Source of the DNA: Symbiodinium kawagutii | Taxonomy: Eukaryota; Sar; Dinophyceae; Suessiales; Symbiodiniaceae | NCBI GenBank assembly: GCA_009767595.1 | Contig: VSDK01012944.1 | Span: 15,358 to 79,357, forward strand | Length of the DNA stretch: 64,000 nt | Reading direction: 5' to 3' | Part shown: in pieces, positions 23,005-33,653 of the stretch | How the letters are laid out: each line of letters opens with the position of its first letter | Position numbering within the stretch: the first letter of the stretch is position 1 | The notes under the pieces: generated by a model | What the model saw: the letters and a program-made list of their open reading frames with translations, nothing else | Database searches by the model: none | What the model was told of the DNA's origin: nothing | Program-made: the position numbers and the translations under genes

Positions 23005-23104
23005 TGCAGCTGCAGCTGCCATGCAGGGGCTGGTCCTTTCCGTGCGGTCGAATCCGGACCGCGCATTGAAGGACAAAGAGATGCTGGCCACTGTCTTAGT
23101 GCTG
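23005..23104 (+). CDS. Unknown exon ending at an introner-like element
   Basis: After ATCCAACAG the frame reads AAAMQGLVLSVRSNPDRALK and DKEMLATVLVL, ending in phase 0 at the codon CTG just before GTAGTTTCTCAAG. The composition is helical. Family unknown. Confidence 0.5.
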
Positions 23105-23196
23105 GTAGTTTCTCAAGCCATAGGGGAGCCCCAAAATGGCAAAATGGTTGGTAATGGATGATAACTGGGGGTACCCCTGTGACTTGAGAAGCACCC
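23105..23196 (+). mobile_element. Introner-like inverted-repeat element (copy h)
   Basis: The left end GTAGTTTCTCAAGCCATAGG and right end CCCCTGTGACTTGAGAAGCACCC form imperfect inverted repeats around AATGGTTGGTAATGGATGAT. The first GT is the donor of the preceding exon. Confidence 0.7.
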
Positions 23197-23545
23197 TCCG
23201 GCCACAAAGGGCCACCCTTGACCCTTGAGTTGCTATTGGATCTCCGGTGGAGTCACTCTTCGTCAGAGCTGTAGGTGCGATGGATGGAGCATGCCTATGT
23301 TCACTTCATGAAGCCAGTTCAGGCCGAAGTCGCTGGTGCTGAGAGGCTTCTTATCCAAACAGCCTTCTGCCAAAGCGTGACCAGTGGGATTATGTGATTC
23401 ACCTTACTTGAGCCAGAAGCTGAGCTTATTATGTTGACCTAACTAGCATGACCTTACCAACAGAACTTTGCTGCTTCGGGTGCCTCACCAGAAACCAGCC
23501 TTCGATGTGAACGCCAGGACGTGGTGAACGTATACTCTCTACAAG

Positions 23546-23836
23546 AAAGCAGCAGTGATTGGGTTCCAGTCACTTGGCGCTGCCGACAGGTCTCAAGCTT
23601 GGGGACCCCCAGTTATCATCCAATTCATCCATTCAAAATCATTTTCAAGAATAAACTGGGGGTACACCCCAGATATCATCCAGTTTATCAATGAAATATT
23701 GTAATCAACCGACCATATCTTTGGGTACCCCAGTCATTGGCCTGAGAAAGCACCGTTTTTTAGGCGCATCCTTGCGAAGCATCGCCACATGTTTCGTTCA
23801 ACCGAGGAATGGAAGTTTGAGCGGGTCAAGCCTTGA
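23546..23836 (+). CDS. Short unknown gene end: two exons around an introner-like element
   Basis: Exon 1 (23546-23589) reads KAAVIGFQSLGAAD and leaves two bases. Exon 2 (23764-23836) starts G CGC and continues RILAKHRHMFRSTEEWKFER, then VKP and TGA. The join restores an Arg codon and stays in frame. The intron 23590-23763 starts GTCTCAAG, ends TTTTTTAG and consists of the element. The protein tail is basic. Family unknown. Confidence 0.45.
23590..23763 (+). mobile_element. Introner-like element filling an intron (copy m, 174 bp)
   Basis: It begins GTCTCAAGCTTGGGGACCCC and ends CAGTCATTGGCCTGAGAAAG before CACCGTTTTTTAG. Two internal blocks GGGGGTACACCCC and ATCATCCAGTTTATCAATGA suggest a partly duplicated element, which explains its greater length. 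Confidence 0.6.
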
Positions 23837-24223
23837 AACTTGGATGAAGAAGTGGCCTCTGGTTGCTAGTCTTGTTGGTCTTTAGTTGTTCTTGTTAATT
23901 GTTAGTTGTTTGTTGTTTGTTGTTGGCGGCACCAGAAGAACTTAGGTAAGAATGCCAGTGCTACTGGGCAGGGCTTTTACCTTGAGAGACATGCTCTGCA
24001 CAAAATCTTGGCTGATGCGAAGCTTTGGTCCCAAACCGCACTTCGCGTCTTTTAACAGCAAGGAGAGTGGCTGAGTTTGGAAAGCCATGGCAATAGATAT
24101 AGATACCCTGTGTGCTCACAGGGAGACTCACACGTGTTTGAACACTTTCTTGCCATTTTTTTTGTCATAAGGGCATCTTGGTCTATCAGCTTTCAGGTTC
24201 ACCTCTTTTGCTTTGAACGCTAG

Positions 24224-24897
24224 GTCTATATGATCACTGGACCGCCTGGTGTCGGGAAATCCGAGTTCACCATTTGGATTGCAGGACGTGCACGACTTGT
24301 CCCACTGGCACTTCCTGACATCTTCTTGACATGAGTGTCAGGAAGTACGATTGCAATCAATTGACTTTGTAAACGCTTTAATTGCTACTGCTCTTGACAT
24401 GGCAATTCTGAGTGGATTCGACTCAGCTTGGTTGACGAGTTCTCTGGTTTGGAAACTGGTCTGGTTTGTTGCTGAAACTTGGGGGGCCCCCACTTCCTCA
24501 ATCAGAGCTCCCCATGGTAGGGCGCATGGTAGCGAACCTGGTGGACAAACCCGGTGGGGCCCCAAGCAGGACAGCTGGGCGTTCCGGTGTATCGGCTGTG
24601 CCTCTCGAGCCCTCGTCTATCGGATGATCGCCTGGCTCAGCCGCTTGGACCCGCTATCTCCCCTGGTTCCCCTGGACCGATCAACCACTGTAGAAAACTG
24701 CAGGTTCCCGTGGTGGTTCCCCTGAGGCTGTTCTCCCAGTCAGCCATCTCCTTCAACTCCATCTTGGTGCAGGCTGCGGGCACAGAGTTCATTGATGTTG
24801 TCTCATGGGTCCGAGGGTCTGCCACAGGTGGATGAGTTCCAGGAGACACTGCAGCGTTGGTTGGCTGGGCATGACAGAGGGACTGGCGTCTCTGCAG
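24224..24897 (+). CDS. BCS1-like AAA+ ATPase, exons A-D
   Basis: Four exons join in frame. A (24224-24284) gives MITGPPGVGKSEFTIWIAG with the Walker A motif GPPGVGKS. B (24570-24639) gives VPVYRLCLSSPRLSDDRLA. C (24727-24772) gives LFSQSAISFNSILVQ. D (24828-24897) gives VDEFQETLQRWLAGHD. C plus D form Walker B, hhhhVDE. The 'LSSPRLSDDRLA' segment matches the 'L+...L.DDRL..LL' part of BCS1, the inner-membrane AAA chaperone that exports the Rieske protein for complex III. Introns are GA-AG (24285-24569), GC-AG (24640-24726) and GC-AG (24773-24827), all keeping frame. Exon D ends at a GT donor in phase 1. Upstream exons and at least one later exon are not identified. The family is well supported, the exact function less so, since AAA relatives are numerous. 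Confidence 0.6.
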
Positions 24898-26096
24898 GTG
24901 GTTTCTGAACCTTGGCGGAGCAGATCTCTCAGGAGGAACCCCTGAATCCTCGACCAAATGTACTGGACGACTTAGCAACGACGATAGCTACGCCATAAAC
25001 AACTTAGCAATCACCATAGCCACAGCTTGATACTGACAAACTAGATATTTCTGCGTTGGCAGTACTGCAACCAGCAAGCTACATTCATTGTTGATGCAGA
25101 TCCCTCCTAGCAATCAGTTCACTGAACTGGCAAGCAGACTTACGCAACTTATAGGCTGTTCGATGCCCTGGTACTTGTATGGTTTCTGATAATCAATGGG
25201 CCCCGGCATATGGTGAGATACGTTGGGGCAAGCTGTTGCAGGTCAGAGGTGCAAAGAGATCCAACATACAAGATGAGTTGGACGTGGATCCCCGTGGAGA
25301 TGTAAGGATGTAAATCCTCGATCTAGACAGTGTGCATGTATATTACAGAAAAAACACATATATTAGTATGATAGAATATTCCATCATATATACACATACA
25401 ACTGTATATATGTACCTCTCTGCAGGATACACATGCGCAACGTGCGCATATTGGTGGATTCTGTTCCCAAACTCTGATCAGTAGGTCAACTGGTGTCGAC
25501 GTAAAAAAGTTGAAAGATCCCACCTGGAACTCTAGTAAACTCAGGTGGATGGGGGATGATGCGGGTAGCTATCTAAATCACCCATGAGATATGAAGATGC
25601 TATGACCAGGCTGTAGCCATTTCTTTTCTTTCTTAATAACCGCCAAATTTCACACATAGCTAGCAATGCCAAATAATTACAGTAGGGGGGTTTATTGATG
25701 GCTGAATCTGCCATTTTGTTACATGATCAACCACCATTGACAATCTGGCGCCATTCTTTGCATCATTCAGCACTGAGTATCCACCATTCACAATTACAGT
25801 ATCGTCCATGATTATCATTATTGAACACAATTAACCGTTTTCAACTGTTATTAGCGGTTGTTATTAAAAAAAAACTGCTTTCAGCCACAAGGAGACGGAC
25901 ACAGACGTTTTTGGATCCAACTGCCACTCCGAGGTGAGTTGCTTCAAGGTTCTACATCGATGTCTCAAGGTGTAGTGCCCTGTCCAAGTGCTCAGCAGAA
26001 CTAGGGATACACGATCAGCATGACATGGCTATTGATCATCATTAGTCAACCAAAAAAGGCGGTGGACATCCTAACAAAGACATCCTAACAAAGACA
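24898..26096. other. Probable large intron; no gene seen
   Basis: Between exon D and the next AAA+ exon lie AT-rich sequence, TATA-rich words near 25340-25410 and AACCATTA-like motifs near 25730-25860. No coherent exon was found, though one is required by phase. Confidence 0.35.
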
Positions 26097-26284
26097 TACA
26101 AAGACTAGTTTGGTAGTAGGTTTGTCGGGCAGCACCCTAGCTCATCCCCTAAACTGCAGGGGTGGAGTAGCTGCCCGCCTGTCCGCCTAGTGTTGCACCC
26201 GGGGATGGAACCCCCAGTCTGACTCTAGAGGAAAGACATCATTTCCACTAGACCATTCCGGCCCCCCTACAAAAACTAGTTTGG
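26097..26284. repeat. 17-bp target-site duplications of the SINE
   Basis: TACAAAGACTAGTTTGG (26097-26113) and TACAAAAACTAGTTTGG (26268-26284) differ at one base and flank the tRNA-like element exactly. Confidence 0.75.
26114..26267 (-). mobile_element. tRNA-derived SINE
   Basis: Read on the minus strand the element starts GGGGGGCCGGAATGGTCTAG. It has an A-box-like TGGTCTAGTGG and, about 35 bases on, a B-box-like GGGTTCCATCCC closing a GGGG..CCCC T-arm, as in a Pol III promoter of tRNA origin. A unique tail of about 70 bases follows. It is 154 bp, without a poly-A tail, and flanked by 17-bp duplications. It lies in the presumed large intron of the BCS1-like gene, antisense to it. Mobilisation by a LINE in trans is inferred. 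Confidence 0.65.
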
Positions 26285-26857
26285 GTCATTTGGGTGTGTG
26301 TGAACTGCCAGGACCGCAGGGTGTTGACCCACAGCGCTATACTGGCAACTTAGGGATATACGCAGTGCACCAAGGTTTGTTGCTGATATACTGGTAGCTA
26401 AGGATGATTTTCTGCTTTGCGGGCAACTAATTTGTGGATTTTTCTGTTTGAGACTATTTAAGGTAAGGAAGGATAGTTGATAGGGCTTACATACTCATCC
26501 TGGGACAATTGATAGATGATTATTGATGGGCTACATACCCATAAACATATACGCAGTGGGAACTGAACTTGGGATTTCCTGTTGACCGATTCACTAGCGT
26601 AACGGCAATGGGGATTATGCATGATTTTGGCTATTGTGCTGGTTACCAATTTATACTGCGGTAATCCAACATAGCCACGGAAAATCCCCTATTCCCAATG
26701 CGGAAACTTAAAATCTACAAATGATGGATTATCCATTGCTCTGTCAGAGTACCAGATTGTTTCAGTATTACAAAGTTTTACCAAGATGTATCCAGTTGAT
26801 GGTGCTGCTGATTATCTACCAGCTCATTAATGGGGATTATAGTGACCACTATATGTA

Positions 26858-27001
26858 ATGAGTTTTGCTCGTTTGATCTCTACGCGTGACCCTCCATCGA
26901 AGCCAACCTTTGCAGCGGCGAGGGTTGCAGGCGTTCAACAGACTGTCCAGAGGATTGCTGAAGATCTTCAAGTCAGTTCGGCTGATATCTACGTTCTCTG
27001 A
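26858..27001 (+). CDS. Possible short exon or ORF
   Basis: The frame from ATG 26858 reads MSFARLISTRDPPSKPTFAA and VAGVQQTVQRIAEDLQVSSA before TGA. The composition is plausible. An open frame on the other strand competes, so the strand is unsure. Confidence 0.3.
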   Translation: MSFARLISTRDPPSKPTFAAARVAGVQQTVQRIAEDLQVSSADIYVL

Positions 27002-27172
27002 TAGTATCAATTTTTGCTGCACGCATTCCTGTTGACCAAATTGTTTTATCATTTGCAACGGTAACTTGCAATGTCACCACATTTGCAAAGATAGCAATGA
27101 AAAATGGATTAACAAGATGGATAGCATGGTTGTCAAAAACATTGATTTTTTTGTTTCTTCTCAACCACTCAG

Positions 27173-27412
27173 GTGATCCTTACTGGCACTTCAGAGATCA
27201 CTGCCGATTGTGTGCGGAAAAAGCTTCCTGCTGCAGCTCGGCGCGGCGGCGCGCAGAAACAGCAGGGGTCCATGGTACCTTTGGCCACTCCAAAACCATC
27301 AGCGTTTCGAGTTTCCCATGGAGGGGCCCCAACGGCAACGGCCTCAACGGCGGTAACGCCACAGCTCAGGTCTTCAGACGAATCCACTGCACTGCAGAGC
27401 TCAGCTGGATGA
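27173..27412 (+). CDS. Probable later exon of the BCS1-like ATPase
   Basis: After a pyrimidine tract and CCACTCAG the frame reads VILTGTSEITADCVRKKLPA and AARRGGAQKQQ, then a low-complexity Ser/Thr/Ala tail and TGA at 27410-27412. 'VILTGT' sits where AAA proteins have the sensor-1 strand ('VL.TTN') and 'V..+LPAA.RRG' where BCS1 has the 'ALIRPGR' arginine region. It starts in phase 0 while exon D ends in phase 1, so another exon must lie between. Membership in the same gene is inferred. Confidence 0.45.
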   Translation: MILTGTSEITADCVRKKLPAAARRGGAQKQQGSMVPLATPKPSAFRVSHGGAPTATASTAVTPQLRSSDESTALQSSAG

Positions 27413-27420
27413 GCCAAGAA

Positions 27421-28140
27421 GACATTGGGTGCTACTACAAGCAGTTCCTCTACGGTTTCTGGGAGAACTGCGTAGTGCGGATTCCTGTGCAAAAACCTGC
27501 GCTTTCCGGTGCTTTCTGCTGTTTGAACACTTCGAAATTGATATTTTTCCATGATTCACTGCATTGGGAGGGTATCTCGTGCCAAACCTGCGGTTCACTG
27601 CGGCACTCAGGCTTCATGCCTCATTGCTCTGCTGAAGACTGGGAAAGTTGCTTGGAGGAACTCTCTCCCTCTCTGCAGTTCAGCAGCTGTCAACGCTGTC
27701 ACCATTGGCTCTTGCAGTATAGAAAGCTTCATAGAATCTATCAATCCAGACATATCACATCATATCACCCTCAACTTCTTCAGGGCTTATTGCAGTTTGT
27801 GGATGCTCCTAAGGCTGGCAGCGAGCTTTCCTCAATGTTGAATCATGGTCAGGTTCGAGGCCAATCTCGATTGACATGCTCCAGCAATATCTCATGCACC
27901 AGATCAGAGAAACTGGTCTGAAGATAGAGCCCCCTGCAAGCTGCATTGCAAACAAACAAATGTTTTCTTCTTTGAAGGCCCTACAACTGGTTTAGTACTC
28001 TAAAATGGTACCCCTCAGGTGTCACCCCTAATTCCAAAGGGGATCACGTTGAGCCACGTCGAGCACCGGAAAAGTCGTCACTTCTCACAGCCAAGGAGAG
28101 CAGCTGCCTGGGCTATGGCAGGTGTCTTGGCTCAGCAACC
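27421..28140. other. Open but unassigned stretch
   Basis: A + frame stays open to 27921 (for example GCYYKQFLYGFWENCVVRIP), overlapping other plausible frames. I cannot decide whether it is coding or 3' flank. Confidence 0.25.
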
Positions 28141-28144
28141 ATGG

Positions 28145-28256
28145 GGCGAGCTGGGTCATTGTTAACCAGCCAATAATGGGTGATAATAGCCAACAATAGT
28201 AGGGAAAAGAATGGTTAATGATAGGGAACCAGGGGGACTAAGGGTGAACTGACCCA
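28145..28256 (-). repeat. Dispersed repeat family 2 (GGGTCA ends), full copy
   Basis: The minus strand starts GTGGGTCAGTTCACCC and ends TGACCCAGCTCGCCC. The inner words CCCCCTGGTTC and TTATCACCCAT are shared with the copy at 44868-44990. The ends GGGTCA/TGACCC are inverted repeats. It abuts a minus-strand exon and may form that exon's intron. Confidence 0.6.
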
Positions 28257-28455
28257 CTGCCTTGGGTTGACCTTGACATCAGCTGGCCGAGGTTCATCAC
28301 GAATGATAGCAAGTTTACCTTCCGGGTCAATGACGAGCACGTCAAGGAGGTCATGTCCAAGATGTTCCTTGCCAGCATTGTCGTGAAGATGTATGATACA
28401 CATACCAGTAGTACCGCACAAGGCGGTGGCGGAAGTTTCCAAGATAGGAGCACTA
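28257..28455 (-). CDS. Unknown exon on the minus strand
   Basis: The minus frame after CCTATAG reads APILETSATALCGTTG, HLHDNAGKEHLGHDLLDVLV and DPEGKLAIIRDEPRPADVKV, ending NPRQ at a GT that begins repeat family 2. Coding bias is strong. No family recognised. It is one of the few convincing minus-strand exons here. Confidence 0.5.
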
Positions 28456-28559
28456 TAGGAGTGTGCAGTTGTGGTTGCGACGATTGATTGTCCGAGGGAT
28501 CCGAGAACTGAACATCACTTGGGCCTGACTTCCTACCAATGTGAGCATCGATCTGGCCA

Positions 28560-28991
28560 CTTGACTGGCAGCCTATCTGTCTAGCTATCTTTCTATCAGT
28601 GGATCAGTTTTCTTTCTGTCTGTCTGACTGTCTATCTATCTATCTATCTATCTGATGATCTATTCGTTTATCTATCTGCCTATGTACTTGTCTTTCTATC
28701 TGCCTCACTATCTATCTCGTCATCTTTCTGTCTATGTATCTATCTATCTACCTGTCCATCTATCTATTTATCTATCTGCCTATCTATTTATCTGTCTATC
28801 TATCTACCGAGTTATTTGTCTGATCATCTATGTGTCCATCTGTCTATCTTTCTGTCTTTCTACCTGACTATCTATCTACTTATCTATCTGACTCTCGTTT
28901 CGTCTACCTATCTGTCTATCTATCGACCCATCTAGCCATCTGAATCTGGCTATCCAATTGCCTGTCTATTCCATCTATCTATTCTAGCTAT

Positions 28992-29025
<34 letters not shown>

Positions 29026-29130
29026 CATCGATGCATCTATGTCTCTGACTATGCATCTAGCCACCCATGGATCTGACTATCTGCTTGTCCATCTATCTGG
29101 CCACCTCTTTGTCTAGCCATCTATCTTCTA
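28560..29130. repeat. TCTA/CTGT tetranucleotide microsatellite
   Basis: About 570 bases of imperfect TCTA, TCTG and TCCA tetranucleotides. Any protein read from it (Ser/Ile/Tyr/Leu-rich) is spurious. Confidence 0.9.
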
Positions 29131-29149
29131 TCTATTCATTTACCTTCCA

Positions 29150-29945
29150 AATGTGCTTCGATCATGAAGTGTTTTGCATCTAGGTGTTTGGCCACTTTTG
29201 ATAATTGGACCTTGCAAAGGTGTTCCGATCATCAAGTGTTTTGCTACTTTTGACCTGCAAATGTGCTTGGCGCGCAAGCGTTGTGCACATTTTGGCCACA
29301 TAAATCACGAAAAGTGACGCGAAACGCAAGTGTTTTCCTACTTTTGTCTCCTGTGTTCAAAAAGTGTCAAAACGTGCTGTGTTTTGACACATTTGCTTCA
29401 AAATGTGCTTCTCGCCCTGGCCGCGTGCACTTTTTCGGACATGCAACTTTCAAAACTTGTTAAAAACCACGAGTTTTTGCGACTTCGGACGTGAGAATGT
29501 GCTTCGCGCGCAGGCGGCGTGCCAATTTTCATGATCATATGACATCTCCGAAAAGTGGCCCGAAACGCTAGTAAAATTGCAGTTTTTATTTTGGTACAAG
29601 ATTTTATCTTAAAAATTTGCTTCGCGCGCAGGCTGCGTGCCAGTTTTGAGAATCATGATTCATCAAAAGTGCTCCGAACATGTAGTGTTTTTACGATTTT
29701 GACTTCCAAATGTGCTCGGCGCCTAGGTTTTTTAACGATTTTGAACGTGGAATCCTCTAAAAGTGCTCCGAGCATGCAGTGTTTTTACGATTTTGACTTC
29801 GAAATGTGCTTCGCGCCTAGGTTTTTTAACGATTTTGCAAGTTGCATCTGTCAAAAGTGCTCCGAGACTGACGTGTTTTAATGATTTTGACTTCGAAATG
29901 TGGTTGGCGCCTAGGTTGTTTAACGATTTTTGCACACACCTTCCG
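29150..29945. repeat. 94-bp tandem repeat (decayed array)
   Basis: AAAAGTGCTCCGA recurs at 29665, 29759 and 29853, a 94-base period. Each unit carries ACGATTTTGACTTCGAAATG, then a GCGCCTAGGTT block and TTTAACGATTTTG. More diverged units lead in from about 29213 and 29309. The fresh copies lie at the right end. Frames reading CSVFTILTSKCA are repeat products. Confidence 0.8.
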
Positions 29946-30169
29946 CCACAGTGGTCCGCACCCGCCGCTTTAGCGAGGTACCCTTCTGGCCCCTCATGAT
30001 GCACAAAACCTTGCAAAACACAGCATTTCGCGACTTTCCTAACATTTTGGCGCGCTCGCACTCTCATCTTTCTCACATCTCTTCTTTCTCACATCTGCAT
30101 AGGCGATCTACCCTAGCTGAGTTGTCCATATTGTCGGAAGTTAGACGTCTAAACTTCCTTCGATGATAT

Positions 30170-30240
30170 ATGCATATTTATATATATATATGTATATGTA
30201 TTATATATGTAGCGTCTATACATTTATATGTATGCACGAT
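30170..30240. repeat. TA-rich microsatellite
   Basis: ATATTTATATATATATATGT and related words at about 30170-30240. Confidence 0.7.
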
Positions 30241-30449
30241 TATTTGTTGAGATAGGCACAAATACAGTATCGATCTGCATGTAGATGTATATTATCAGCA
30301 ATTAGGATCATTTTGACAAATGAGTGGAAAGGCCGATACCAAGCAGGCATTGTTGGAATTGTTAATCATCATGGAATTGGAATTGGTGTCTTTTTTGGCT
30401 CATGGTTTGCATTCTCCATTTAGCAAAGGGGTTCATGCTGGTATCTAAG

Positions 30450-30540
30450 GTGCAACGCCCAGGATGCAAAGATCTTTCTGGACGATTATGCACCAGTTGC
30501 TGCGATCGAGCAGAAGAACTTGTTGTTACAGCTCACCTGA
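30450..30540 (+). CDS. Unknown terminal exon
   Basis: After ATCTAAG the frame reads CNAQDAKIFLDDYAPVAAIE and QKNLLLQLT before TGA. Coding bias is good. Family unknown. Confidence 0.4.
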
Positions 30541-30599
30541 AGCAGCCTGACTCCATTGCATGCCTTCTGGCAACTGGAAAAGCATGCCAGTAACACTGC

Positions 30600-30820
30600 C
30601 GGCAATCAGAACACAGGATTGCGTGCGTGTGCCAGAAGCAAGCGTGAAGAATGCATCTTTGTTTTTGCTGGGCCCCAGCAGCTGTGGCTGTTTCTTGTTG
30701 GTGAAGACTGATTCTATTGCAGCAAGTCCGATGGTGTACCTTGGGGTTGTTTGCTCAAGAGATGCTATTCAAGCTGGCAAGTGCCTGCCATTGCAACTCA
30801 AGGCCCTTTTCCAGGCGTAA
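30600..30820 (+). CDS. Possible unknown exon
   Basis: One frame reads VKNASLFLLGPSSCGCFLLV and SPMVYLGVVCSRDAIQAGKC before TAA at 30818-30820. It is hydrophobic in part. A second + frame is also open, so this is tentative. Confidence 0.3.
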
Positions 30821-31252
30821 ACATATGCGCAAACAATTGCAATGTCAGGGAACCTCATGCTACTGGCAAAAGTCTTCTCCGAGTCATCGTGAAAAGGACA
30901 CCTGCACAAAAAAGTGTTTGACCCAGCAAAACAGAGGAACTACTCAAGAGTAAATCATGAACGACTCAGTCCGTTGAAAATGATGACTACACCAGTCATG
31001 CTTTTCTCGGTAAAATGATCTTTCCATAGAACCCGGATGAAGTCCATCATGTGCTGTGGACCGAAGATGAAGGTGTGGTCTTGTGGAGAGTCTGTTGTGG
31101 ACGGACCTCTGAGCCATGCCCCACCCTTGTCACTTCATCAAAGCTTTGGCATTTCAATCTCAAGTGACCACTCATGAAAGATCCCATAGGTGTCAGCCTA
31201 TGATTAGCCATAAGATCATAGGTATTTGATAAGTGAAATGATGATCCCATAG

Positions 31253-31387
31253 ACTATCAATGGCTACCGTCAATGTTCGACACTTGTCACTGAGAAGCTG
31301 TCCGAAGGCTGGAAAGTTGCGAAAACTTGGCATTTTGGGCCTGATGAGCCTGCAGAGTCGACAGGCGCAGTCTCTCCGGCTTCATGA
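31253..31387 (+). CDS. Unknown terminal exon
   Basis: After CCCATAG the frame reads TINGYRQCSTLVTEKLSEGW, then KVAKTWHFGPDEPAESTGAV and SPAS before TGA. Family unknown. Confidence 0.4.
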   Translation, partial: TINGYRQCSTLVTEKLSEGWKVAKTWHFGPDEPAESTGAVSPAS

Positions 31388-31497
31388 ATTGGGGTTGAGC
31401 TGATGACGGCAATGGATTGGTGTTCGGAGCTGGTTGATGGCTCGGATGCTTCGAGAGAACAGTTTCAAAAGGGTAGGGCTTCGAAAATCAGTGGTCC

Positions 31498-31794
31498 TTG
31501 ACCTGGCATGTTCCATCAACGGACTGCAGAAGATGCGACGGGCCGGGACGGGGAGTGCCACTTAACATGTCCATTCATAGCCATGACATGGGGGAATGCG
31601 GGCTTCAGAAAACTCATGGTCCGGATCAGGTGGGCCTCGTTACCTCCAACTTTGGAAATGAAGTGTGGCAAGGCTGCGAAGCGATGCGCAGCGGGCGGAT
31701 TGAGACAAGTGGCTATTGGTGGATATCAACTGACCAACCAATGGGTGGGTGGCCATCTCAACACTGCGGCGGGTGCAGGGTCATTTCCCTGTGA
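31498..31794 (+). CDS. Possible unknown exon
   Basis: A + frame reads HDMGECGLQKTHGPDQVGLV and RIETSGYWWISTDQPMGGWP, ending in TGA. A second frame overlaps over most of the length, so the assignment is weak. Confidence 0.3.
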   Translation: MTWHVPSTDCRRCDGPGRGVPLNMSIHSHDMGECGLQKTHGPDQVGLVTSNFGNEVWQGCEAMRSGRIETSGYWWISTDQPMGGWPSQHCGGCRVISL

Positions 31795-32009
31795 ATTGCC
31801 AGGGGTACAGGGCGAAGTGACGCACAGCCATATGTGATTTCGTCAATGGAGATGAGTGAAAAGTAAGCGACAATTGATGCTTTTCGAGGAAGTGGGCATC
31901 GTTTCACTGCTGAATTCCAGTGCTTCAACGTTGCATTTTCAATGGAAGCCCTCACATTTGCAATTTCTGGCAAGTCTGAGTTTCTGTTGGATTTGATTGG
32001 ATCTTTGTT

Positions 32010-32195
32010 GTGCGTGCTCGAACCAGTGGGCCAGGTCGATCTGCCTTGAGGTCAGAACAGTGTCTGCACTCAGAATTTGACGTTCCAGCAATGCTGCAAA
32101 CCACCAGTCGAAGTCTAAAGGCTTTAAGTGCCACCTTAAGACCCTACATTGGAATGTTGAACCTCAGGCATGGCGTCAGAGTGAGTGATTTGTAG
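32010..32195 (+). CDS. Possible unknown exon
   Basis: The frame reads SEFDVPAMLQTTSRSLKALS and ATLRPYIGMLNLRHGVRVSD before TAG. A minus-strand frame (32144-32634, including PSKEFFVTCSPERLEQKFAP) overlaps its end, so only one of the two is likely real. Confidence 0.3.
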   Translation: MRARTSGPGRSALRSEQCLHSEFDVPAMLQTTSRSLKALSATLRPYIGMLNLRHGVRVSDL

Positions 32196-32599
32196 CACTC
32201 AAGGCCACTTGGAACTAGAACTTCTCGTCCCAGAGTGGGTAGCTCGGTTCTCCATTGAACGGACCCATTCCTCTCACCTTTCCAAAACGGGGCTGTTGGT
32301 CCAGGGTTCTTGGACTCAGGTGCAAACTTTTGCTCAAGGCGTTCAGGAGAACATGTGACAAAAAACTCCTTGGATGGACATTTGCCAAAGACCTTGACAG
32401 GACTTGAGGGTTTTCGAGGACCTTCAACAAGAGCTTCCGGCCACTGTGAACCGCAAGGCTGGTCGGACGCTGCTTGAGACACAGTGGCAGTATCTCCAGT
32501 GCGGTGCCTCTGGTGTTGTGACAGGCATCGTATGGCCTTTGGGTAGACGTCAACGGACCCGGGGGAGAGGCATGGCAAAGTGACTGAAAGCTGTCAGAA

Positions 32600-32900
32600 T
32601 GTGACCACTCCATTGCAAAAATCCTAGTCACCAACCATCACTCATCACCACCTATTAAGAGTTGTGGTCCATGATTGAATATTATCAGCCATATTTGCTT
32701 GTGATTGATGGTTATTGAGCACAACTGACCATTGCTAGCTGTCATCGACCGCGATGGATTACTATGAACCAGTATCAACTACTACTACCAACTATTAACT
32801 CAGAGCATTTTCAATCCACTACTAGCCGTACAGCCATAGATTTACCATTGAGCATTATTAACCAATCCTTCACCACTATGTACAGAATCATCACCCCAGT
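32600..32900. repeat. Degenerate AACCATTA / TGATTGA motif region
   Basis: Words such as ACCATTGCTAGC, TATCAACTACTACTACCAAC and ATTATTAACCAATCC recur without a strict period, as in other such patches of the window. Confidence 0.45.
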
Positions 32901-33653
32901 GGTTCTTCATTGTCTCAGGAGGCGACAGGTTTGGTCCACTTATCAGAGATGGACCAGGCCAGGGGCACCCTGCAAGCTCCCAGGGGGGTTTAGGGGACCC
33001 CCAAACAAGCCAGGTTCCCAGGTTGTTGGGAGTTCACATGGCTTCAATTCTATTGGTATTTGATCCATCTTCTGTTTCAAGAAGGTCAGCCAGGTCCCAA
33101 TGATGTTGGATACCAAATCGTGGGTGAAGTCGATACGGACTCCAACTGGAACGACTGGATCCTGTTTGTTTGAGCCAAAGCCTTGAAGCGACGATCGGAG
33201 ATGAGGATCTCGACTCATTTGAGATTGGTCAAGAAATGATGGTCTGGTCCTCAAAAAGGGCTCAGATCAGTGCAGTTTTGTAGGACTGTGGCACTTTGCT
33301 TATCTCGGAAGGTTAAGGTGGTGTACGTGGAGAGAGAAAGGCGTGGTCCCTTTGCAAGCAGATTTATCCAGGGTAGCTGACTCCTGACATGACAGGGGAC
33401 ACTTGGGTCTGTCCTTGCGGCCTCACTCACGTACGGAACCTGGACATGTCCTCTTGCAGCGGAAGTCAATACGGGTGAACAAACTTGCGGGAACCAGGTC
33501 AGGGCATATTGACTTGACAAATATCCCGAAGCAGCTATTCATGATCAAACCCATGTAGTTCTTGGGGTTCCTCCATTGACCCAACGATGATCTTGCCATG
33601 GGGCGATAGGATCCAGGCGATCTCATGGGAACACCAGCAACTCAGCTGCTAAG

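Noticed and set aside
23405-23420. CTTGAGCCAGAAG as a minus-strand spliced-leader relic
   Set aside because: One mismatch within 12 bases and no extension into the leader. Expected by chance at this length.
26545-26612. Second tRNA-like sequence on the minus strand (TTACGCTAGTG and GTTCAGTTCCC)
   Set aside because: A- and B-box-like words are present but the T-arm does not pair and no flanking duplication was found.
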